DNA of 64,000 nt from Hyphomicrobiales bacterium (GCA_900470775.1 UCBZ01000034.1:62001-126000), one strand, 5' to 3'; shown: positions 35,259-45,923, numbered from the stretch's first letter. Translations and numbers: made by a program. Notes: generated by a model from the sequence alone, not told the origin.

Positions 35259-36215
35259 TCAGACGCCCAGTCGCTGAACGGCGGGCGCGGGCCGCTGGTA
35301 GACCCGCGCGAGCATCCTGTCCTGCGTCTGCGCGATCCGCTGCAGCTTCGAGATCGCACTGGGATTAAGCCGCAGCATGCAGTCGGTCCAGATCTGGCCG
35401 AGATGCTCGAGCTCCTCCTTCAGATCCCCCGCGCGGCGGTTGAAGGCCGAGAACAGCGCGGTCTTGGCGGCATGGACGGGCAGCGAGTCGCTGGCATATT
35501 TGCGAATCCAGGCTTCGCCGGTTCCCGTCGGCACGACAGCTTCGAGCCCGCCCGCCTCGAGGAATTCCTGGGCGCTCATCTCCTCGCCCGACAGAAGCAT
35601 CGCCTCGGCAGCGCGCGGACCCATGCGGCGCGACAGGATCGCGACCGCCGTGATCGGGAAATGGTTGAACTTGATCTCGGGGTAGACGAACGAGGCCTGC
35701 TCCTCGGCAATCATGATGTTGCATGAGCGCGGCGCATCGATGCCTCCGCCGATCGCCTTGGCGTGGATCGTCGACAGCGTCACGACGAGGCCGTTCAGGC
35801 CGCTGGCGTTCATCACCGCTCCGGCGCTCGAAAGCCGGGCATATTCGGCCAGCGCCGCGCGATCGTTCTTGGCCAGGCAGTCGAGATAGAAATCGAGATC
35901 GCCGCCGAGCGTGAAGAATGGGCCGGTTCCCCGGAAGGCAAGAAAACGCACCGGCGCGCGATGATACTGCTCGGGAGCGCCCCAGAGCGCCATGATCGCG
36001 TTCTGGATTTTGACCAGGCTGTCGAGCAGCTGCAGCGTGAAAACGGGCTTCAGTTCGGGGCGGATCGTCACCCAGAGGGTCTTGATCTCAGGCTCATAGG
36101 ACAGCTGGGTCTCGGGCAGGAAGCCGGCCTCGTGGCGGATCGCGTCGATCACTTCGCAGTGTTCGAGCACTGTCGGTGCCGAAACATCCATGACCGAAGC
36201 AAATGACTGAAACAT
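35259..36215 (-). CDS. RpfF-like crotonase family protein (possible DSF-type fatty-acid signal synthase)
   Basis: A 318-residue enoyl-CoA hydratase-fold protein. Its features match the RpfF group that makes diffusible cis-2-unsaturated fatty-acid signals: GGDLDFYLDCLAKNDRAALA, AIGGGIDAPRSCNIMIAEE and FVYPEIKFNHFPIT. The second catalytic Glu (YPEI) is kept. The first position, GGGFEA in RpfF as I recall it, reads GGGIDA, an Asp. The ATG at MFQSFASVMD is preferred because a GGGGG stretch precedes it; an ATG nine codons earlier has no clear ribosome-binding site. It lies directly upstream of a GGDEF-EAL gene. It could equally be an ordinary acyl-CoA hydratase or thioesterase. Confidence 0.72.
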   Translation of the reverse strand: MFQSFASVMDVSAPTVLEHCEVIDAIRHEAGFLPETQLSYEPEIKTLWVTIRPELKPVFTLQLLDSLVKIQNAIMALWGAPEQYHRAPVRFLAFRGTGPFFTLGGDLDFYLDCLAKNDRAALAEYARLSSAGAVMNASGLNGLVVTLSTIHAKAIGGGIDAPRSCNIMIAEEQASFVYPEIKFNHFPITAVAILSRRMGPRAAEAMLLSGEEMSAQEFLEAGGLEAVVPTGTGEAWIRKYASDSLPVHAAKTALFSAFNRRAGDLKEELEHLGQIWTDCMLRLNPSAISKLQRIAQTQDRMLARVYQRPAPAVQRLGV

Positions 36216-36284
36216 GCCGCTGACCCCCAAGTTGCCGTGCATCGAGAGCGATGCTCACAAGGTATGCGAAGTTAACAAACTGTA

Positions 36285-36316
36285 AACGAAATCCCATGGA
36301 AATGGTTAATTTCGTT
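36285..36316. promoter_or_regulatory. AT-rich perfect inverted repeat upstream of the RpfF-like gene
   Basis: AACGAAAT (36285-36292) and ATTTCGTT (36309-36316) are perfect 8-base arms with a 16-base spacer, in an unusually AT-rich patch (about 36255-36335) of this GC-rich window. The site lies 70-100 bases upstream of the RpfF-like start on the other strand. The rest of the gene-free stretch 36216-36656 shows nothing I can support. A regulator-binding site or promoter is likely. Confidence 0.4.
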
Positions 36317-36656
36317 AAGCTTTGTTCCCTAACGTTACGTCCTCATCCTCGCCCTGTATCAAGATGGATCGACGCAAGGGCGATGCTTGTCCCGCACGCA
36401 AGCCGCGTGCCTTGCCCCGGCTCGCATCCTGCTTGCGCCAGATCGCCGAATGGACGCCGCAGCACGCCGGCGACAGCCTGGCTTCCGCATCATGACGTCA
36501 GCGCGCGACGATGCTGTGCCGCGCTGGCACGCCGGCCGTCCTCATGCGACGGCGGCGCCTTGCCCGCTGTGCTTGTCCAAATCAATGCATGCAGCTAACG
36601 ATGCGCCGCGATTTCGCCGCGATCCGAGCGTTGAACCCCGGTACCGAGTTGATGCC

Positions 36657-36821
36657 GTGAACCGCCAGACAGCCGCAGACGACGAGAAGAGGGCGCGCCT
36701 TGCCGCCGCCCTTCGGGAGAACCTGAAGCGCCGCAAGGCACAGGCCCGGGCTCGCCGCGCGGAAGAGGCGCCCGCGCAGGAGCCGGCACCGCAAACCCAG
36801 GCCGACCCCGACCGGTCCTGA
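36657..36821 (+). CDS. Small conserved basic protein upstream of murA
   Basis: A 54-residue hypothetical protein starting at GTG (VNRQTAADDEKRARLAAALR). It is strongly charged, with a predicted helix (KRARLAAALRENLKRRKAQA) and a Pro/Gln/Ala tail. Similar short Arg/Lys-rich proteins often precede murA in Hyphomicrobiales. An in-frame ATG 90 codons upstream gives a longer ORF, but that extension looks non-coding. It ends 58 bases before murA and is probably in the same operon. No function is known. Confidence 0.55.
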   Translation: MNRQTAADDEKRARLAAALRENLKRRKAQARARRAEEAPAQEPAPQTQADPDRS

Positions 36822-36879
36822 CTTAAACGTTTCCCATGCGCCGCCGGCTTCCCGCCGGCCGGCTTAGCAGGACCTGACG

Positions 36880-38169
36880 ATGGACAAGATCCGCATCACC
36901 GGCGGTCAGCGCCTCAATGGCGCAATTCCGATCTCGGGCGCGAAGAACGCCGCATTGCCGCTGATGATCGCGAGCCTGCTGACCGACGAGACCCTGACAC
37001 TGGCCAATGTGCCGCGCCTCTCCGATGTCAGCGCGCTCTCGCGCATCCTTTCGAATCAGGGCGTCGACCGGACCGTCGCCGGCAAGCGCATCGGCCAGTC
37101 GGCCGAGACCGGCCAGACGATTTCCCTGACCGCCCGCCAGATCGTCGATACCTGCGCGCCCTACGAACTCGTCTCGACCATGCGCGCCAGCTTCTGGGTG
37201 ATCGCGCCGATCCTGGCCCGCATGGGCGAGGCCAAGGTCTCGCTGCCCGGCGGCTGCGCCATCGGCACGCGCCCGGTGGATCTGCTGCTGATGGCGCTGG
37301 AGAAGCTTGGCGCCGAGATCGAAATCGAGAACGGCTATGCGCTCGCCCGCGCGCCCAAGGGTCTCAAGGGCGCCGAGATTGTCTTCCCGAAGGTCACGGT
37401 CGGCGGCACCCACACGGCGCTGATGGGCGCGGTGCTGGCGCAGGGCACGACGGTGATCGAGAACGCGGCGCGCGAGCCCGAGGTCGTCGACCTCGCCGCC
37501 TGCCTCGTCAAGATGGGCGCCAAGATCGAGGGCGCCGGCACGAACCGGATCGTCGTCACCGGTGTGGCGCGCCTTGGCGGCGCGCATCATACCGTGCTGC
37601 CCGACCGCATCGAGACTGGCACCTACGCCATGGCGGTGGCGATGACCGGCGGTGACGTGCTGCTGGAAGGCGCTCGGCCCGACCTGCTGCAGTCGGCGCT
37701 CGACGTTCTGGTCAAGGCCGGTGCGGAGGTGACCTCGACGAATGAGGGCATCCGCGTGCGCCGCAACGGCCAGCCGCTGGAATCCGTCGATGTCGACACC
37801 GACCCGTTCCCCGGCTTCCCGACCGATCTCCAGGCCCAGTTCATGGCGCTGATGACGAAGGCCAAGGGCACCTCGCGCATCCGCGAGACGATCTTCGAGA
37901 ACCGCTTCATGCATGTGCAGGAACTGGCGCGGCTCGGCGCGAGGATCCGGCTCGAGGGCGATGCCGCCCATGTCGAGGGCGTCGCCAAGCTCACCGGTGC
38001 GCCGGTGATGGCGACCGATCTGCGCGCCTCGGTCTCGCTCGTCATCGGTGGGCTCGCCGCCGAGGGCGAGACGATGATCAACCGCGTCTACCATCTGGAC
38101 CGCGGTTTCGAGGCGCTGGAGGCCAAGCTGACGCGCTGTGGCGCGCAGGTCGAGCGCATCACCGGTTGA
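36880..38169 (+). CDS. murA: UDP-N-acetylglucosamine 1-carboxyvinyltransferase
   Basis: A 429-residue cytoplasmic enzyme that transfers enolpyruvate from phosphoenolpyruvate to UDP-GlcNAc, the first committed step of peptidoglycan synthesis and the fosfomycin target. The N-terminus [20 protein letters not shown] includes the Lys-Asn (AKNAALP) substrate-binding pair. The catalytic Cys126 is in [14 protein letters not shown], so the enzyme is of the fosfomycin-sensitive Cys type. [13 protein letters not shown] block follows later. Length is standard. GACCTGACG precedes the start, and the DUF2948 gene follows after 31 bases. Confidence 0.96.
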   Translation: MDKIRITGGQRLNGAIPISGAKNAALPLMIASLLTDETLTLANVPRLSDVSALSRILSNQGVDRTVAGKRIGQSAETGQTISLTARQIVDTCAPYELVSTMRASFWVIAPILARMGEAKVSLPGGCAIGTRPVDLLLMALEKLGAEIEIENGYALARAPKGLKGAEIVFPKVTVGGTHTALMGAVLAQGTTVIENAAREPEVVDLAACLVKMGAKIEGAGTNRIVVTGVARLGGAHHTVLPDRIETGTYAMAVAMTGGDVLLEGARPDLLQSALDVLVKAGAEVTSTNEGIRVRRNGQPLESVDVDTDPFPGFPTDLQAQFMALMTKAKGTSRIRETIFENRFMHVQELARLGARIRLEGDAAHVEGVAKLTGAPVMATDLRASVSLVIGGLAAEGETMINRVYHLDRGFEALEAKLTRCGAQVERITG

Positions 38170-38200
38170 CGTATCTCGGCGGCACCGCCAGAACACCCCA

Positions 38201-38647
38201 ATGTCGGACGATGCCGCAGACCCGCTGAAGCTTCTCGCGCTCGACGCCGATGATTTGGCGGTCGTGTCGGCCCATCTCCAGGATGCGGTCCTGAAGGTGG
38301 CCGACATCGTCTGGCTGCCGGCGGAGAAGCGCTTCGCGCTCGCCGCCCGCCGCTTCGACTGGGAGGGCGTGGCGCTCGGCCAGCGCCGGCGCCGGCTGAC
38401 CGCCCTGCATTTCGACCGCGTGCTCGCCGTTCGCAGCACGAAGATCGACAAGGCCGCGCCCGACCAGGTGCTGAGCCTGCTGGCGATCACCTTCGCCGAG
38501 GGCGAGCTTCCGGCCGGCGACATCACGCTGCATTTTTCAGATGGTGCCGCGATCCTGCTTCAGATCGAATGCATCGAGGCCCAGATGAAGGATCTCGGCC
38601 CGGTCTGGGAGGCCGTGGCGACGCCGGGCCATCCCGACGGCCCCTGA
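38201..38647 (+). CDS. DUF2948 family protein
   Basis: A 148-residue cytoplasmic protein of the DUF2948 family, found almost only in alphaproteobacteria between murA and hisD. Typical blocks are LKLLALDADDLAVVSAHLQDAVL, WLPAEKRFALAARRFDWE and FSDGAAILLQIECIEAQMKDLGPVW. The ATG at MSDDAADPLKL is preferred to one 21 codons upstream, which overlaps murA. Function is unknown. Its position in the murA-hisD string suggests cotranscription. Confidence 0.88.
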   Translation: MSDDAADPLKLLALDADDLAVVSAHLQDAVLKVADIVWLPAEKRFALAARRFDWEGVALGQRRRRLTALHFDRVLAVRSTKIDKAAPDQVLSLLAITFAEGELPAGDITLHFSDGAAILLQIECIEAQMKDLGPVWEAVATPGHPDGP

Positions 38648-38683
38648 GCCCTTTCCTGCGACATCAGACATCCGGGGACAGCG

Positions 38684-39973
38684 ATGCCGATCAGGCTCGA
38701 CGACAGCAGCGCCGCTTTCGAGCGCGACTTCCGTGACCTGCTCTCGGCCAAGCGCGAGGTCTCGGAGGAGGTCGATCGCGTCGTCGCCGACATCATCGCC
38801 AATGTGCGCGAGCGCGGCGATGCCGCCGTCATCGAATACACCCAGCGCTTCGACGCCCTAGCGCTGACGCCGCAGACGCTGCGCGTCCAGCCCGACGAGA
38901 TCGAGGCTGCGGTGGCGGCCTGCCCGCCGGCCCAGCTTGCGGCGCTGGAGACGGCGCGCGCCCGCATCGAGGCCTATCACCTGCGCCAGAAGCCGCAGGA
39001 CGCTTGGTTCACCGACGCGGCAGGTGTCGAGAGCGGCTGGCGCTGGAGCGCCATCGAGGCGGTGGGCCTCTATGTCCCGGGCGGCACGGCGAGCTATCCC
39101 TCCTCGGTCCTGATGAACGCCGTGCCGGCCAAGGTCGCGGGCGTCGATCGCGTGGTGATGGTCGCCCCGACCCCGCGCGGAGAGACCAACCCGCTCGTGC
39201 TGGCGGCGGCAAGGCTTGCCGGCGTCGACGAAATCTACCGCATCGGCGGCGCGCAGGCCGTGGCGGCACTGGCCTATGGCACGGCGAGCATCGCGCCCGT
39301 CGCCAAGATCGTCGGTCCTGGCAACGCTTATGTCGCCGCCGCCAAGCGCCGCGTCTTCGGCCAGGTCGGCATCGATATGATAGCTGGCCCCTCAGAGGTG
39401 CTGGTCATCGCCGACGCGACCGCCAATCCCGACTGGATCGCCGCCGATCTTCTGGCCCAGGCCGAGCATGACGTCTCCGCCCAATCCATCCTGATGACGG
39501 ATGATGCGGGGCTGGCCGACGAGGTCGAGAAGGCGGTGCAGGCGCAGTTGCAGACGCTGCCCCGCAGCGACATTGCGGCGAAGAGTTGGGCCGATTACGG
39601 CGCGATCCTGCTGGTGGCGGATCTGGAAGCCGCCGTGCCGCTGGTCGACCGGCTGGCGCCGGAGCATCTCGAGATCATGACCACCGATCCGGACCGCCTC
39701 GCCGCGATGATCCGCAATGCCGGCGCGATCTTCATCGGCGGCCATACGCCGGAAGCCATCGGCGACTATGTTGGCGGCCCCAACCATGTCCTGCCGACGG
39801 CGCGCTCGGCGCGCTTCTCCTCGGGTCTGGGCGTGCTCGATTTCATGAAGCGGACATCCCTGCTGAAATGCAGCCCCGACTCATTGCGCGCGCTGGCGCC
39901 GTCTGCGACGCAACTCGCGGAAGCCGAGGGCTTGCAGGCGCATGGCCGTTCCGTGACCATCAGGCTCAACTGA
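38684..39973 (+). CDS. hisD: Histidinol dehydrogenase
   Basis: A 429-residue zinc enzyme that performs the last two oxidation steps of histidine synthesis (histidinol to histidine with two NAD+). The family blocks [36 protein letters not shown] and [13 protein letters not shown] are intact. Zinc ligands are in [13 protein letters not shown] (Gln and His), with further ones in [17 protein letters not shown]. Length is standard. It lies 36 bases after DUF2948 and before UPF0262 and a phosphatase, a conserved order in Hyphomicrobiales. Confidence 0.96.
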   Translation: MPIRLDDSSAAFERDFRDLLSAKREVSEEVDRVVADIIANVRERGDAAVIEYTQRFDALALTPQTLRVQPDEIEAAVAACPPAQLAALETARARIEAYHLRQKPQDAWFTDAAGVESGWRWSAIEAVGLYVPGGTASYPSSVLMNAVPAKVAGVDRVVMVAPTPRGETNPLVLAAARLAGVDEIYRIGGAQAVAALAYGTASIAPVAKIVGPGNAYVAAAKRRVFGQVGIDMIAGPSEVLVIADATANPDWIAADLLAQAEHDVSAQSILMTDDAGLADEVEKAVQAQLQTLPRSDIAAKSWADYGAILLVADLEAAVPLVDRLAPEHLEIMTTDPDRLAAMIRNAGAIFIGGHTPEAIGDYVGGPNHVLPTARSARFSSGLGVLDFMKRTSLLKCSPDSLRALAPSATQLAEAEGLQAHGRSVTIRLN

Positions 39974-40044
39974 GCGCAGCGGATCGTCGTGAGCACGAAT
40001 ATCTGACGGCGGCGCACGCGCCGCGATCCAGGACCGGAGGTGTG

Positions 40045-40533
40045 ATGCCGCAAGCCGATTCAGCCCCAAAGCAGTGCCTGGTCGGTGTCACGCTCGACGC
40101 GTCCTCGCTCGGCGGCGGCTCCGCCGATCAGGAGCATGAGCGCGCGGTCGCGATCTACGATTTGATCGAGCGCAACCACTTCGCGCTGCCGGGCCATGAG
40201 GGCGGGCCGTATCTTGCCCATCTCGCCATGGTCGAGCGTCGGCTGGTCTTCGAGATCAGGGACGCGGATGGCGGCGCCGTCATCACCCACCACCTTTCGC
40301 TCACGCCGTTCCGCCGCATCGTCAAGGACTATGCGATGGTCTGCGAGAGCTATTATGCTGCCATCCGCACCGCGACGCCCTCGCAGATCGAGGCGATCGA
40401 CATGGGCCGGCGCGGCCTGCATGACGAGGCCGCCGGCATCCTGGTCGAGCGTCTCGCCAGCAAGGTCGAGATCGATTTCGACACGGCCAGGCGACTCTTC
40501 ACTCTGATCTACGCGCTGCACTGGAAGGGCTGA
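40045..40533 (+). CDS. UPF0262 family protein
   Basis: A 162-residue uncharacterised protein of family UPF0262, restricted to alphaproteobacteria and usually located just after hisD. Recognisable segments are [40 protein letters not shown] and [19 protein letters not shown]. The start is set by GGACCGGAGG about 5 bases before ATG; the ORF's longer form runs back into hisD and is not used. The next gene begins 4 bases after its stop. Confidence 0.9.
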   Translation: MPQADSAPKQCLVGVTLDASSLGGGSADQEHERAVAIYDLIERNHFALPGHEGGPYLAHLAMVERRLVFEIRDADGGAVITHHLSLTPFRRIVKDYAMVCESYYAAIRTATPSQIEAIDMGRRGLHDEAAGILVERLASKVEIDFDTARRLFTLIYALHWKG

Positions 40534-40537
40534 GCGC

Positions 40538-40987
40538 TTGGAGCCGCCCGCCTCGCGCAGCAAGGTCCAGAGTGTGCTGTTCATGTGCGCGCATAATGCG
40601 GTGCGCTCGCCCATGGCCGAGGCGATGGCGAAGCACTTCTTCGGCAAGTCGGTCTATGTCCAGTCGGCCGGCGCCCGGCGCGGCGAGGTCGATGCCTTCG
40701 CGATCGCGGTGCTCGATGAGATCGGCATCGACGCCCACAAGCACAAGCCGAAGTCGATCGAGGATCTGGAGGAGTGGGAGGGGCTCAACTTCGACCTCAT
40801 CGTCTCGCTCTCGCCGGAAGCCCACCACAAGGCGCTCGATCTGACCCGGACGGTCGCCGCCGCGGTCGAATACTGGCCCACTGTCGATCCCACCGCCGTC
40901 CAGGGCTCGCGCGAGCAGGTGATGGAGGCCTATCGCGAGGTGCGGGACGGATTGATGCAGCGGATCAAGGACAGGCTGGCCTCCTGA
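40538..40987 (+). CDS. Low-molecular-weight protein tyrosine phosphatase/ArsC-like protein
   Basis: A 149-residue protein with the low-molecular-weight phosphatase fold. The phosphate loop C-x5-R is present as MCAHNAVRSPMAEAM (Cys17, Arg23), and the acid motif is YWPTVDPTAV. It starts at TTG just 4 bases after the UPF0262 stop; a GTG at 40574 is another possible start. It may be a tyrosine phosphatase or an arsenate reductase-like enzyme. The absence of other ars genes and the conserved hisD-UPF0262 context favour a phosphatase. It ends the string that starts at murA. Confidence 0.82.
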   Translation: MEPPASRSKVQSVLFMCAHNAVRSPMAEAMAKHFFGKSVYVQSAGARRGEVDAFAIAVLDEIGIDAHKHKPKSIEDLEEWEGLNFDLIVSLSPEAHHKALDLTRTVAAAVEYWPTVDPTAVQGSREQVMEAYREVRDGLMQRIKDRLAS

Positions 40988-41230
40988 GACGGCCCAATGT
41001 CGGCATCTCGCCTTGCGGCGGAACGTCGGGCCGAGCTTGCCCCCGGGGCCGGCCTCAGCCGCCTGCAATCTACGGTTGATCGTTGGCTGCCGCGAACGAC
41101 CTGTGATGTCTGAAGACGGGCATTGGAGCCTCCCGGCGATACGCCTTAAGGGAACCGTTAACCCAAAGTCGCGCAACTGAAGCTGTCTGCTGGGGGGCCT
41201 GCGGGCGGTCGTGTAGCGTTCGGGCAATCC

Positions 41231-41599
41231 ATGGAAACGAGAACTGTGATCCGCCTCCCGCTGCGTCAGGCATTGTCCGCTGGCGAGCGCGTCGCGCTGT
41301 GCCTGCTGTTCCTTGCCAGCATTGTCGTCGCGGTGGCAGCCCTGCCCGGTGCGTCGCCCGCGCAGCGCGCGCCCGTCGCCATCGTCTTCCCACCCTGGAT
41401 AACCGGCGACGAGGCCATGGCCCGCAGCATCGACGCCGGTCATCTGGTGCTGCGCTCCGGCCGTTCAGCCTTCATCGTCATCGTGGCGGCCGATGCGCAG
41501 GCCGCGCCGGCCCATAGGCCGCAGGGCGCGATCCTGGTACTGGCGCTGGCGGGTCTGGCCGGCTGCCTCGACGCGCGCGTGACGGAAATGGCAGCATGA
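41231..41599 (+). CDS. Hypothetical small membrane protein, coupled to the chemoreceptor
   Basis: A 122-residue protein with two hydrophobic segments (about 23-42 and 99-112) and a central stretch [20 protein letters not shown] that resembles a small extracytoplasmic domain. I do not recognise the family. Its stop overlaps the start of the chemoreceptor gene (ATGA at 41596), so the two are translationally coupled. This suggests an accessory role in the receptor's sensing, such as a partner domain. Codon use is like that of its neighbours. Confidence 0.55.
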   Translation: METRTVIRLPLRQALSAGERVALCLLFLASIVVAVAALPGASPAQRAPVAIVFPPWITGDEAMARSIDAGHLVLRSGRSAFIVIVAADAQAAPAHRPQGAILVLALAGLAGCLDARVTEMAA

Positions 41600-43053
41600 C
41601 CTGGACCCTCGACATCATCCGGCAGCGCGTCGCCTGCGTCCTGCTGGGCCTGGCCTTCCTGCATGTTCCCGTGCTGGCGCTGGTCTTCTGGCTGCGTGGC
41701 GAGAACGGCTCTCTGCCGGTCGCGTTGGCGCTCTTCCTGGCCGTCAGCGCCCTCCTGCTCTACAGCCGCCGCGGCGCGGCCCCGATCAGCCGGCTGTTCA
41801 TGGCGCTCGTGCTGATCGGCCAGGTCTCGGTCATGGTGTTCAGTCTCGCCGGTCACCCCTGGCAGCCGGACATGCACATGTATTATTTCGCGGTGCTGGC
41901 GCTGCTCGCCGGCTTCTGCGACTGGCGGCCCATCGTCATGGGCGCGGCCCTGACGGCCGCCCACCACCTCGTCCTGCAATATGTGCTGCCCTCGGCCGTC
42001 TTCTATCAGGGTGGCAGCCTGATGCGGGTCATGCTGCATGCCGTCATCGTCGTGATGGAGACCTCGTTCCTCGCCACCATTGCCGTGATCATGGAACGCA
42101 TGTTCATCCTGAACGAGGAGAGCCTCACTCTGGCGCGCGACACCGCCGAGCGGGAACGCCTTGCCGGAGAGAGCGAGAAGCGCCTCGCCGAAGCGATCGG
42201 CCGGCGCGCCGAGATGCTGCGCGAACTCGTCGCCGCCTTCCGCGGCAGGATGGAGCAGGAGATGGCGGTGCTCGACCGCTCGGCCGACATCATGCAGGGC
42301 GGGGCGGTTGCCCTGATCGGCACCTCGGACCGGGCTCGGCACCAGACGGTGCTCGTGTCGGATGCCACATCCGAAACGATGCTCGGAATCGATCATCTCT
42401 CCGCCGCCAGCGACGAACTGGCCGTGTCGATCAGCGAGATCGGCCGCAGCATGTCGCAATCGGCCGCGGGCTCGACGGAGGCGTCGGAACTGGCGCGCAA
42501 GGCCAGCGACGAGATCGAGAATCTTGCCCGCAACAGCGAGAATGTCGGCGCGGTGGTCGAACTGATCCGCGGCATCGCGGCACAGACCAGCCTGCTCGCG
42601 CTCAACGCGACGATCGAGGCGGCGCGCGCCGGCGAGATGGGGCGCGGCTTCGCCGTGGTGGCGAGCGAGGTCAAGACGCTGTCGGCCCAGACGGCCAAGG
42701 CGACCGACGAGGTCTCGATCCAGATCGGCGCGATGCAGGACGCGTCCCAGCGCTCGCTGAAGGCGATCCGCGATATCGTGGTGGCGATCGGCGACGTCGA
42801 GCGGGTCGCCGACGCGATCTCCGATTCGGTCCAGCAGCAGGGTCAGGCGACCTCGGAGATCGCCCATCAGGTCCGCATGTCCTTCGAGGGCGCGAGGCGC
42901 AGCGCCGACATCGTCGGCAGCTTCGAGGCGATGACCGAAGGCGCCCATGACGCTGCCCGCAAGGTTCAGGACTCCGCCGATGCTCTGGCGACCCAGGCCC
43001 GCGGCATCCGTGAGGAGGTCGCGGCCTTCTGCGAGCGCGTCGCGGCCGCCTGA
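41596..43053 (+). CDS. Methyl-accepting chemotaxis protein with multi-helix membrane sensor
   Basis: A 485-residue chemoreceptor. The first 175 residues hold about six hydrophobic helices with short loops, including [19 protein letters not shown] and [17 protein letters not shown], and no large periplasmic domain. I see no HAMP domain. The cytoplasmic part has a coiled signalling hairpin whose tip reads [20 protein letters not shown], the site that contacts CheA and CheW. It is translationally coupled to the small membrane protein upstream. It does not lie beside other che genes here. The ligand may be membrane-borne, such as redox state or a lipophilic compound. Confidence 0.88.
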   Translation: MTWTLDIIRQRVACVLLGLAFLHVPVLALVFWLRGENGSLPVALALFLAVSALLLYSRRGAAPISRLFMALVLIGQVSVMVFSLAGHPWQPDMHMYYFAVLALLAGFCDWRPIVMGAALTAAHHLVLQYVLPSAVFYQGGSLMRVMLHAVIVVMETSFLATIAVIMERMFILNEESLTLARDTAERERLAGESEKRLAEAIGRRAEMLRELVAAFRGRMEQEMAVLDRSADIMQGGAVALIGTSDRARHQTVLVSDATSETMLGIDHLSAASDELAVSISEIGRSMSQSAAGSTEASELARKASDEIENLARNSENVGAVVELIRGIAAQTSLLALNATIEAARAGEMGRGFAVVASEVKTLSAQTAKATDEVSIQIGAMQDASQRSLKAIRDIVVAIGDVERVADAISDSVQQQGQATSEIAHQVRMSFEGARRSADIVGSFEAMTEGAHDAARKVQDSADALATQARGIREEVAAFCERVAAA

Positions 43054-43074
43054 CGGGCTACCGGCCGTCCTTCC

Positions 43075-44292
43075 CTACCAGGCCTTTCCCGGACCCACCT
43101 TGCCCTGGCCGAGCCAGTCGCCAAGCGTCGCAGCGATATCGGCGAAGCTCTCGCGCCGGCCGAGCGGCTCAGGCGCGATGCCGGGTCCGAAGGCGAGGAT
43201 CGGCACATGCTCGCGGGTATGGTCTGTGCCCGGCCAGGTCGGGTCGTTGCCATGGTCGGCCGTGATCACCGCGAGGTCGCCAGGTTTCAGCGCCGCCTCC
43301 AGCATGGGCAGCATCGCGTCGAAAGCTTCCAGCGCCGCCGCATAGCCCGGCACGTCGCGGCGATGGCCGAACTCCGTATCGAAATCGACGAGATTGACGA
43401 AACAGAAGCCGCCATCGGGCAAGCGCTCCCACGCCGCGAGCGCTGCATCGAACATCGCCGCATTGCCGAAGGGCTTGATTTCCTCGCCGGTGGCGCGATG
43501 CGCGAAGATATCGCCGATCTTGCCGACGGTGACGATCGCGCGCCCCTGCGCCGAGAGACGATCGAGCAGCGTCTCGTCGGGCGGCGGGATGGCGAAATCT
43601 TTCCGATTGCCGGTGCGGGTGTATCCGGTCTCGGTCGAGCCGATGAAGGGCCGCGCGATGACGCGCCCGATCCTCAAAGGGTCGACCAGAACCCGCACCT
43701 TGCGGCAGAGCGCATAGAGCCGCTCCAGCCCGAAATGCTCCTCATGCGCGGCGATCTGCAGCACGGAATCGACGGAGGTGTAGCAGATCGGCTTGCCCGT
43801 TCGAATATGCTCCTCGGCGAGATCGTCGATGATCGCGGTGCCCGATGCATGCCGGTTGCCGAGGATGCCGGGCAGGGCGCCCTCGCGGATGATCGCGGCG
43901 ACGAGGTCGGGCGGGAACGAATTCTCCAGCTCCGTGAAATAGCCCCAGGGGAACGAGACCGGGCAGCCCGCGATCTCCCAATGGCCAGACGGCGTATCCT
44001 TGCCTTGGCTGCGCTCGACGCCGTAGCCGTGCCGCCCGGCCGGCGTGGCAGGCTTGACGACGCCAGCGAGCGGCTGACCGGTCGAGGCTTCATAGGCATG
44101 GGCGAGGCCGAGCCGCAGCAGGTTGGGCAAGGCGAGCGGCCCGCTGCGCAGGCCCGCGCGGTCGCCACGACCGTCGGAGCAGGCCTGCGCGATATGGCCG
44201 AGCGTGTCGGCGCCGGTGTCGCCATAGAGATGCGCGTCCTGCGCCCCGCCACAGCCGACGGAGTCGAGCACGATCAGGATTGCGCGGGCCAT
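43075..44292 (-). CDS. deoB: Phosphopentomutase
   Basis: A 405-residue cytoplasmic enzyme that interconverts ribose/deoxyribose 1- and 5-phosphates in nucleoside salvage, a member of the alkaline-phosphatase superfamily with two Mn ions. Metal sites are Asp10 ([10 protein letters not shown]) and the C-terminal block [19 protein letters not shown]. The phosphorylated Thr100 is in [10 protein letters not shown]. Length is standard. It lies 2 bases upstream of the yejF gene on the same strand, so its transcript may run into or out of the yej operon. It converges on the chemoreceptor gene. Confidence 0.95.
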   Translation of the reverse strand: MARAILIVLDSVGCGGAQDAHLYGDTGADTLGHIAQACSDGRGDRAGLRSGPLALPNLLRLGLAHAYEASTGQPLAGVVKPATPAGRHGYGVERSQGKDTPSGHWEIAGCPVSFPWGYFTELENSFPPDLVAAIIREGALPGILGNRHASGTAIIDDLAEEHIRTGKPICYTSVDSVLQIAAHEEHFGLERLYALCRKVRVLVDPLRIGRVIARPFIGSTETGYTRTGNRKDFAIPPPDETLLDRLSAQGRAIVTVGKIGDIFAHRATGEEIKPFGNAAMFDAALAAWERLPDGGFCFVNLVDFDTEFGHRRDVPGYAAALEAFDAMLPMLEAALKPGDLAVITADHGNDPTWPGTDHTREHVPILAFGPGIAPEPLGRRESFADIAATLGDWLGQGKVGPGKAW

Positions 44293-44294
44293 CG

Positions 44295-45923
44295 TCAGTC
44301 CCTGACCGCCTGAACGCCGACCGGCTCGAGATTGAGCGCGGCGGCGAGCAGCGCCTGTGTATAGGGCTCGCGGGGCCGCGCAAAGATCTCCTCGGCGGGA
44401 CCTTCCTCGACCACCCGGCCGTTCTGCATCACCAGAACCCGATGGGCCATGGCGCGCACGACCTTCAAATCGTGGCTGATGAAGAGATAGCCGAGCTTGC
44501 GCCGCGCCTGCAGGTCGCGCAGCAATTCGACGATCTGGACCTGCACCGACATGTCCAGCGCCGAGGTCGGCTCGTCCAGCACGATGAATTTCGGATCGAG
44601 CGCCATGGCGCGCGCGATCGCGATGCGCTGGCGCTGGCCGCCGGAGAACTCATGCGGATAGCGGTCCATCGCCGACGGATCGAGCCCGACATCGCTCAGC
44701 GCCTGCGCCACGACCTCGCGGCGCTGGTTGTAGCTCTGCTGTCTCGCCTGCACGGTCAGACCCTCGGCGACGATCTCGGCCACCGACATGCGCGGCGACA
44801 GCGAGCCGTAAGGGTCCTGGAAGACGACCTGCAGGTCCTTGCGCTTGGGCCGCACAGCTGAGCTCGACAGGCCGTCGATGCGGTCGCCGAGGAAGACGAT
44901 CGGCCCTTCCGATGCGATCAGCCGCAGGATGGCGAGCCCCAGCGTCGTCTTGCCCGAGCCGGATTCGCCGACGACGCCCAGCGTCTCGCCCTCGCGCACC
45001 TTGACCGCGATGCCGTCGACCGCCTTCACATGGCCGGTCGTCTTGCGCAGGAAGCCAGACTTGATCGGGAACCAGACCTTGATCGGCCCGGCCTCGACCA
45101 GCGTCGCGGCATCAATCGGCACGGGGGCGGGGCGGCCCTTGGGCTCGGCGGCGAGCAGGCGCTTCGTGTAGTCGTGCTGGGGATGGCCGAAGATCTCGGA
45201 GACCGGCCCCTGCTCGACGATCTGACCCTTCAGCATGACGCAGACCCGGTCGGCGATGCGCCGGACGATACCGAGATCATGCGTGATGAACAGCATCGCC
45301 ATGCCGAGCCGCGTCTGGAGTTCCTTGAGCAGCATCAGGATCTGCGCCTGCACGGTGACGTCGAGCGCCGTGGTCGGCTCGTCGGCGATCAGCAGATGCG
45401 GTTCGTTGGCGAGCGCCATGGCGATCATCACGCGCTGGCGCTGCCCGCCGGACAACTGGTGGGGGTATGCGTCGAGCCGGCTTGCCGCGTCACGGATGCC
45501 GACCAGCTCCAGCAGTTCGAGCGTGCGTGCGCGGGCAGCGTCGCCGCGCAATCCCTTGTGAAGCTCGAGGATCTCGCCGATCTGCCGCTGGATCGTGTGC
45601 AGCGGATTGAGCGAGGTCATCGGCTCCTGGAACACCATGGTGATGTCGTTGCCGCGCACCTTGCGCATCGCGTCCTCGTCCGCCGCGATCAGGTCCTGGC
45701 CGTTGAACATCACTTTGCCGGACGGGTGGGAGGCCGAGGGGTAGTTCAGCAGCTTCAGGATCGACAGCGCCGAGACCGACTTGCCCGAGCCGGACTCGCC
45801 GACGATGGCAAGCGTCTCGCCCTTCGCAAGGTCGAAGGAGACGCGATCGACGGCCAGCGTCTCGCGCCCGCCCTGGCGGAAGGCGACGGAGAGGTCCTGG
45901 ACGGAGAGGAGGGGGGCGGTCAT
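44295..45923 (-). CDS. yejF: Microcin C/peptide ABC transporter ATP-binding protein YejF (double ABC)
   Basis: A 542-residue protein with two complete ATPase cassettes in one chain, as in YejF of microcin C/oligopeptide importers. Domain 1 has Walker [12 protein letters not shown], signature [15 protein letters not shown] and Walker [13 protein letters not shown]. Domain 2 has [26 protein letters not shown] and [12 protein letters not shown]. The ATG at [10 protein letters not shown] overlaps the yejE stop by 4 bases; an earlier ATG would run far into yejE. It is the last of yejABEF on the minus strand, followed after 2 bases by deoB's start. Confidence 0.92.
   Translation of the reverse strand: MTAPLLSVQDLSVAFRQGGRETLAVDRVSFDLAKGETLAIVGESGSGKSVSALSILKLLNYPSASHPSGKVMFNGQDLIAADEDAMRKVRGNDITMVFQEPMTSLNPLHTIQRQIGEILELHKGLRGDAARARTLELLELVGIRDAASRLDAYPHQLSGGQRQRVMIAMALANEPHLLIADEPTTALDVTVQAQILMLLKELQTRLGMAMLFITHDLGIVRRIADRVCVMLKGQIVEQGPVSEIFGHPQHDYTKRLLAAEPKGRPAPVPIDAATLVEAGPIKVWFPIKSGFLRKTTGHVKAVDGIAVKVREGETLGVVGESGSGKTTLGLAILRLIASEGPIVFLGDRIDGLSSSAVRPKRKDLQVVFQDPYGSLSPRMSVAEIVAEGLTVQARQQSYNQRREVVAQALSDVGLDPSAMDRYPHEFSGGQRQRIAIARAMALDPKFIVLDEPTSALDMSVQVQIVELLRDLQARRKLGYLFISHDLKVVRAMAHRVLVMQNGRVVEEGPAEEIFARPREPYTQALLAAALNLEPVGVQAVRD

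Noticed and set aside
36251..36598. 115-codon plus-strand frame before murA
   Set aside because: It covers the AT-rich promoter patch, has no ribosome-binding site and no recognisable sequence.
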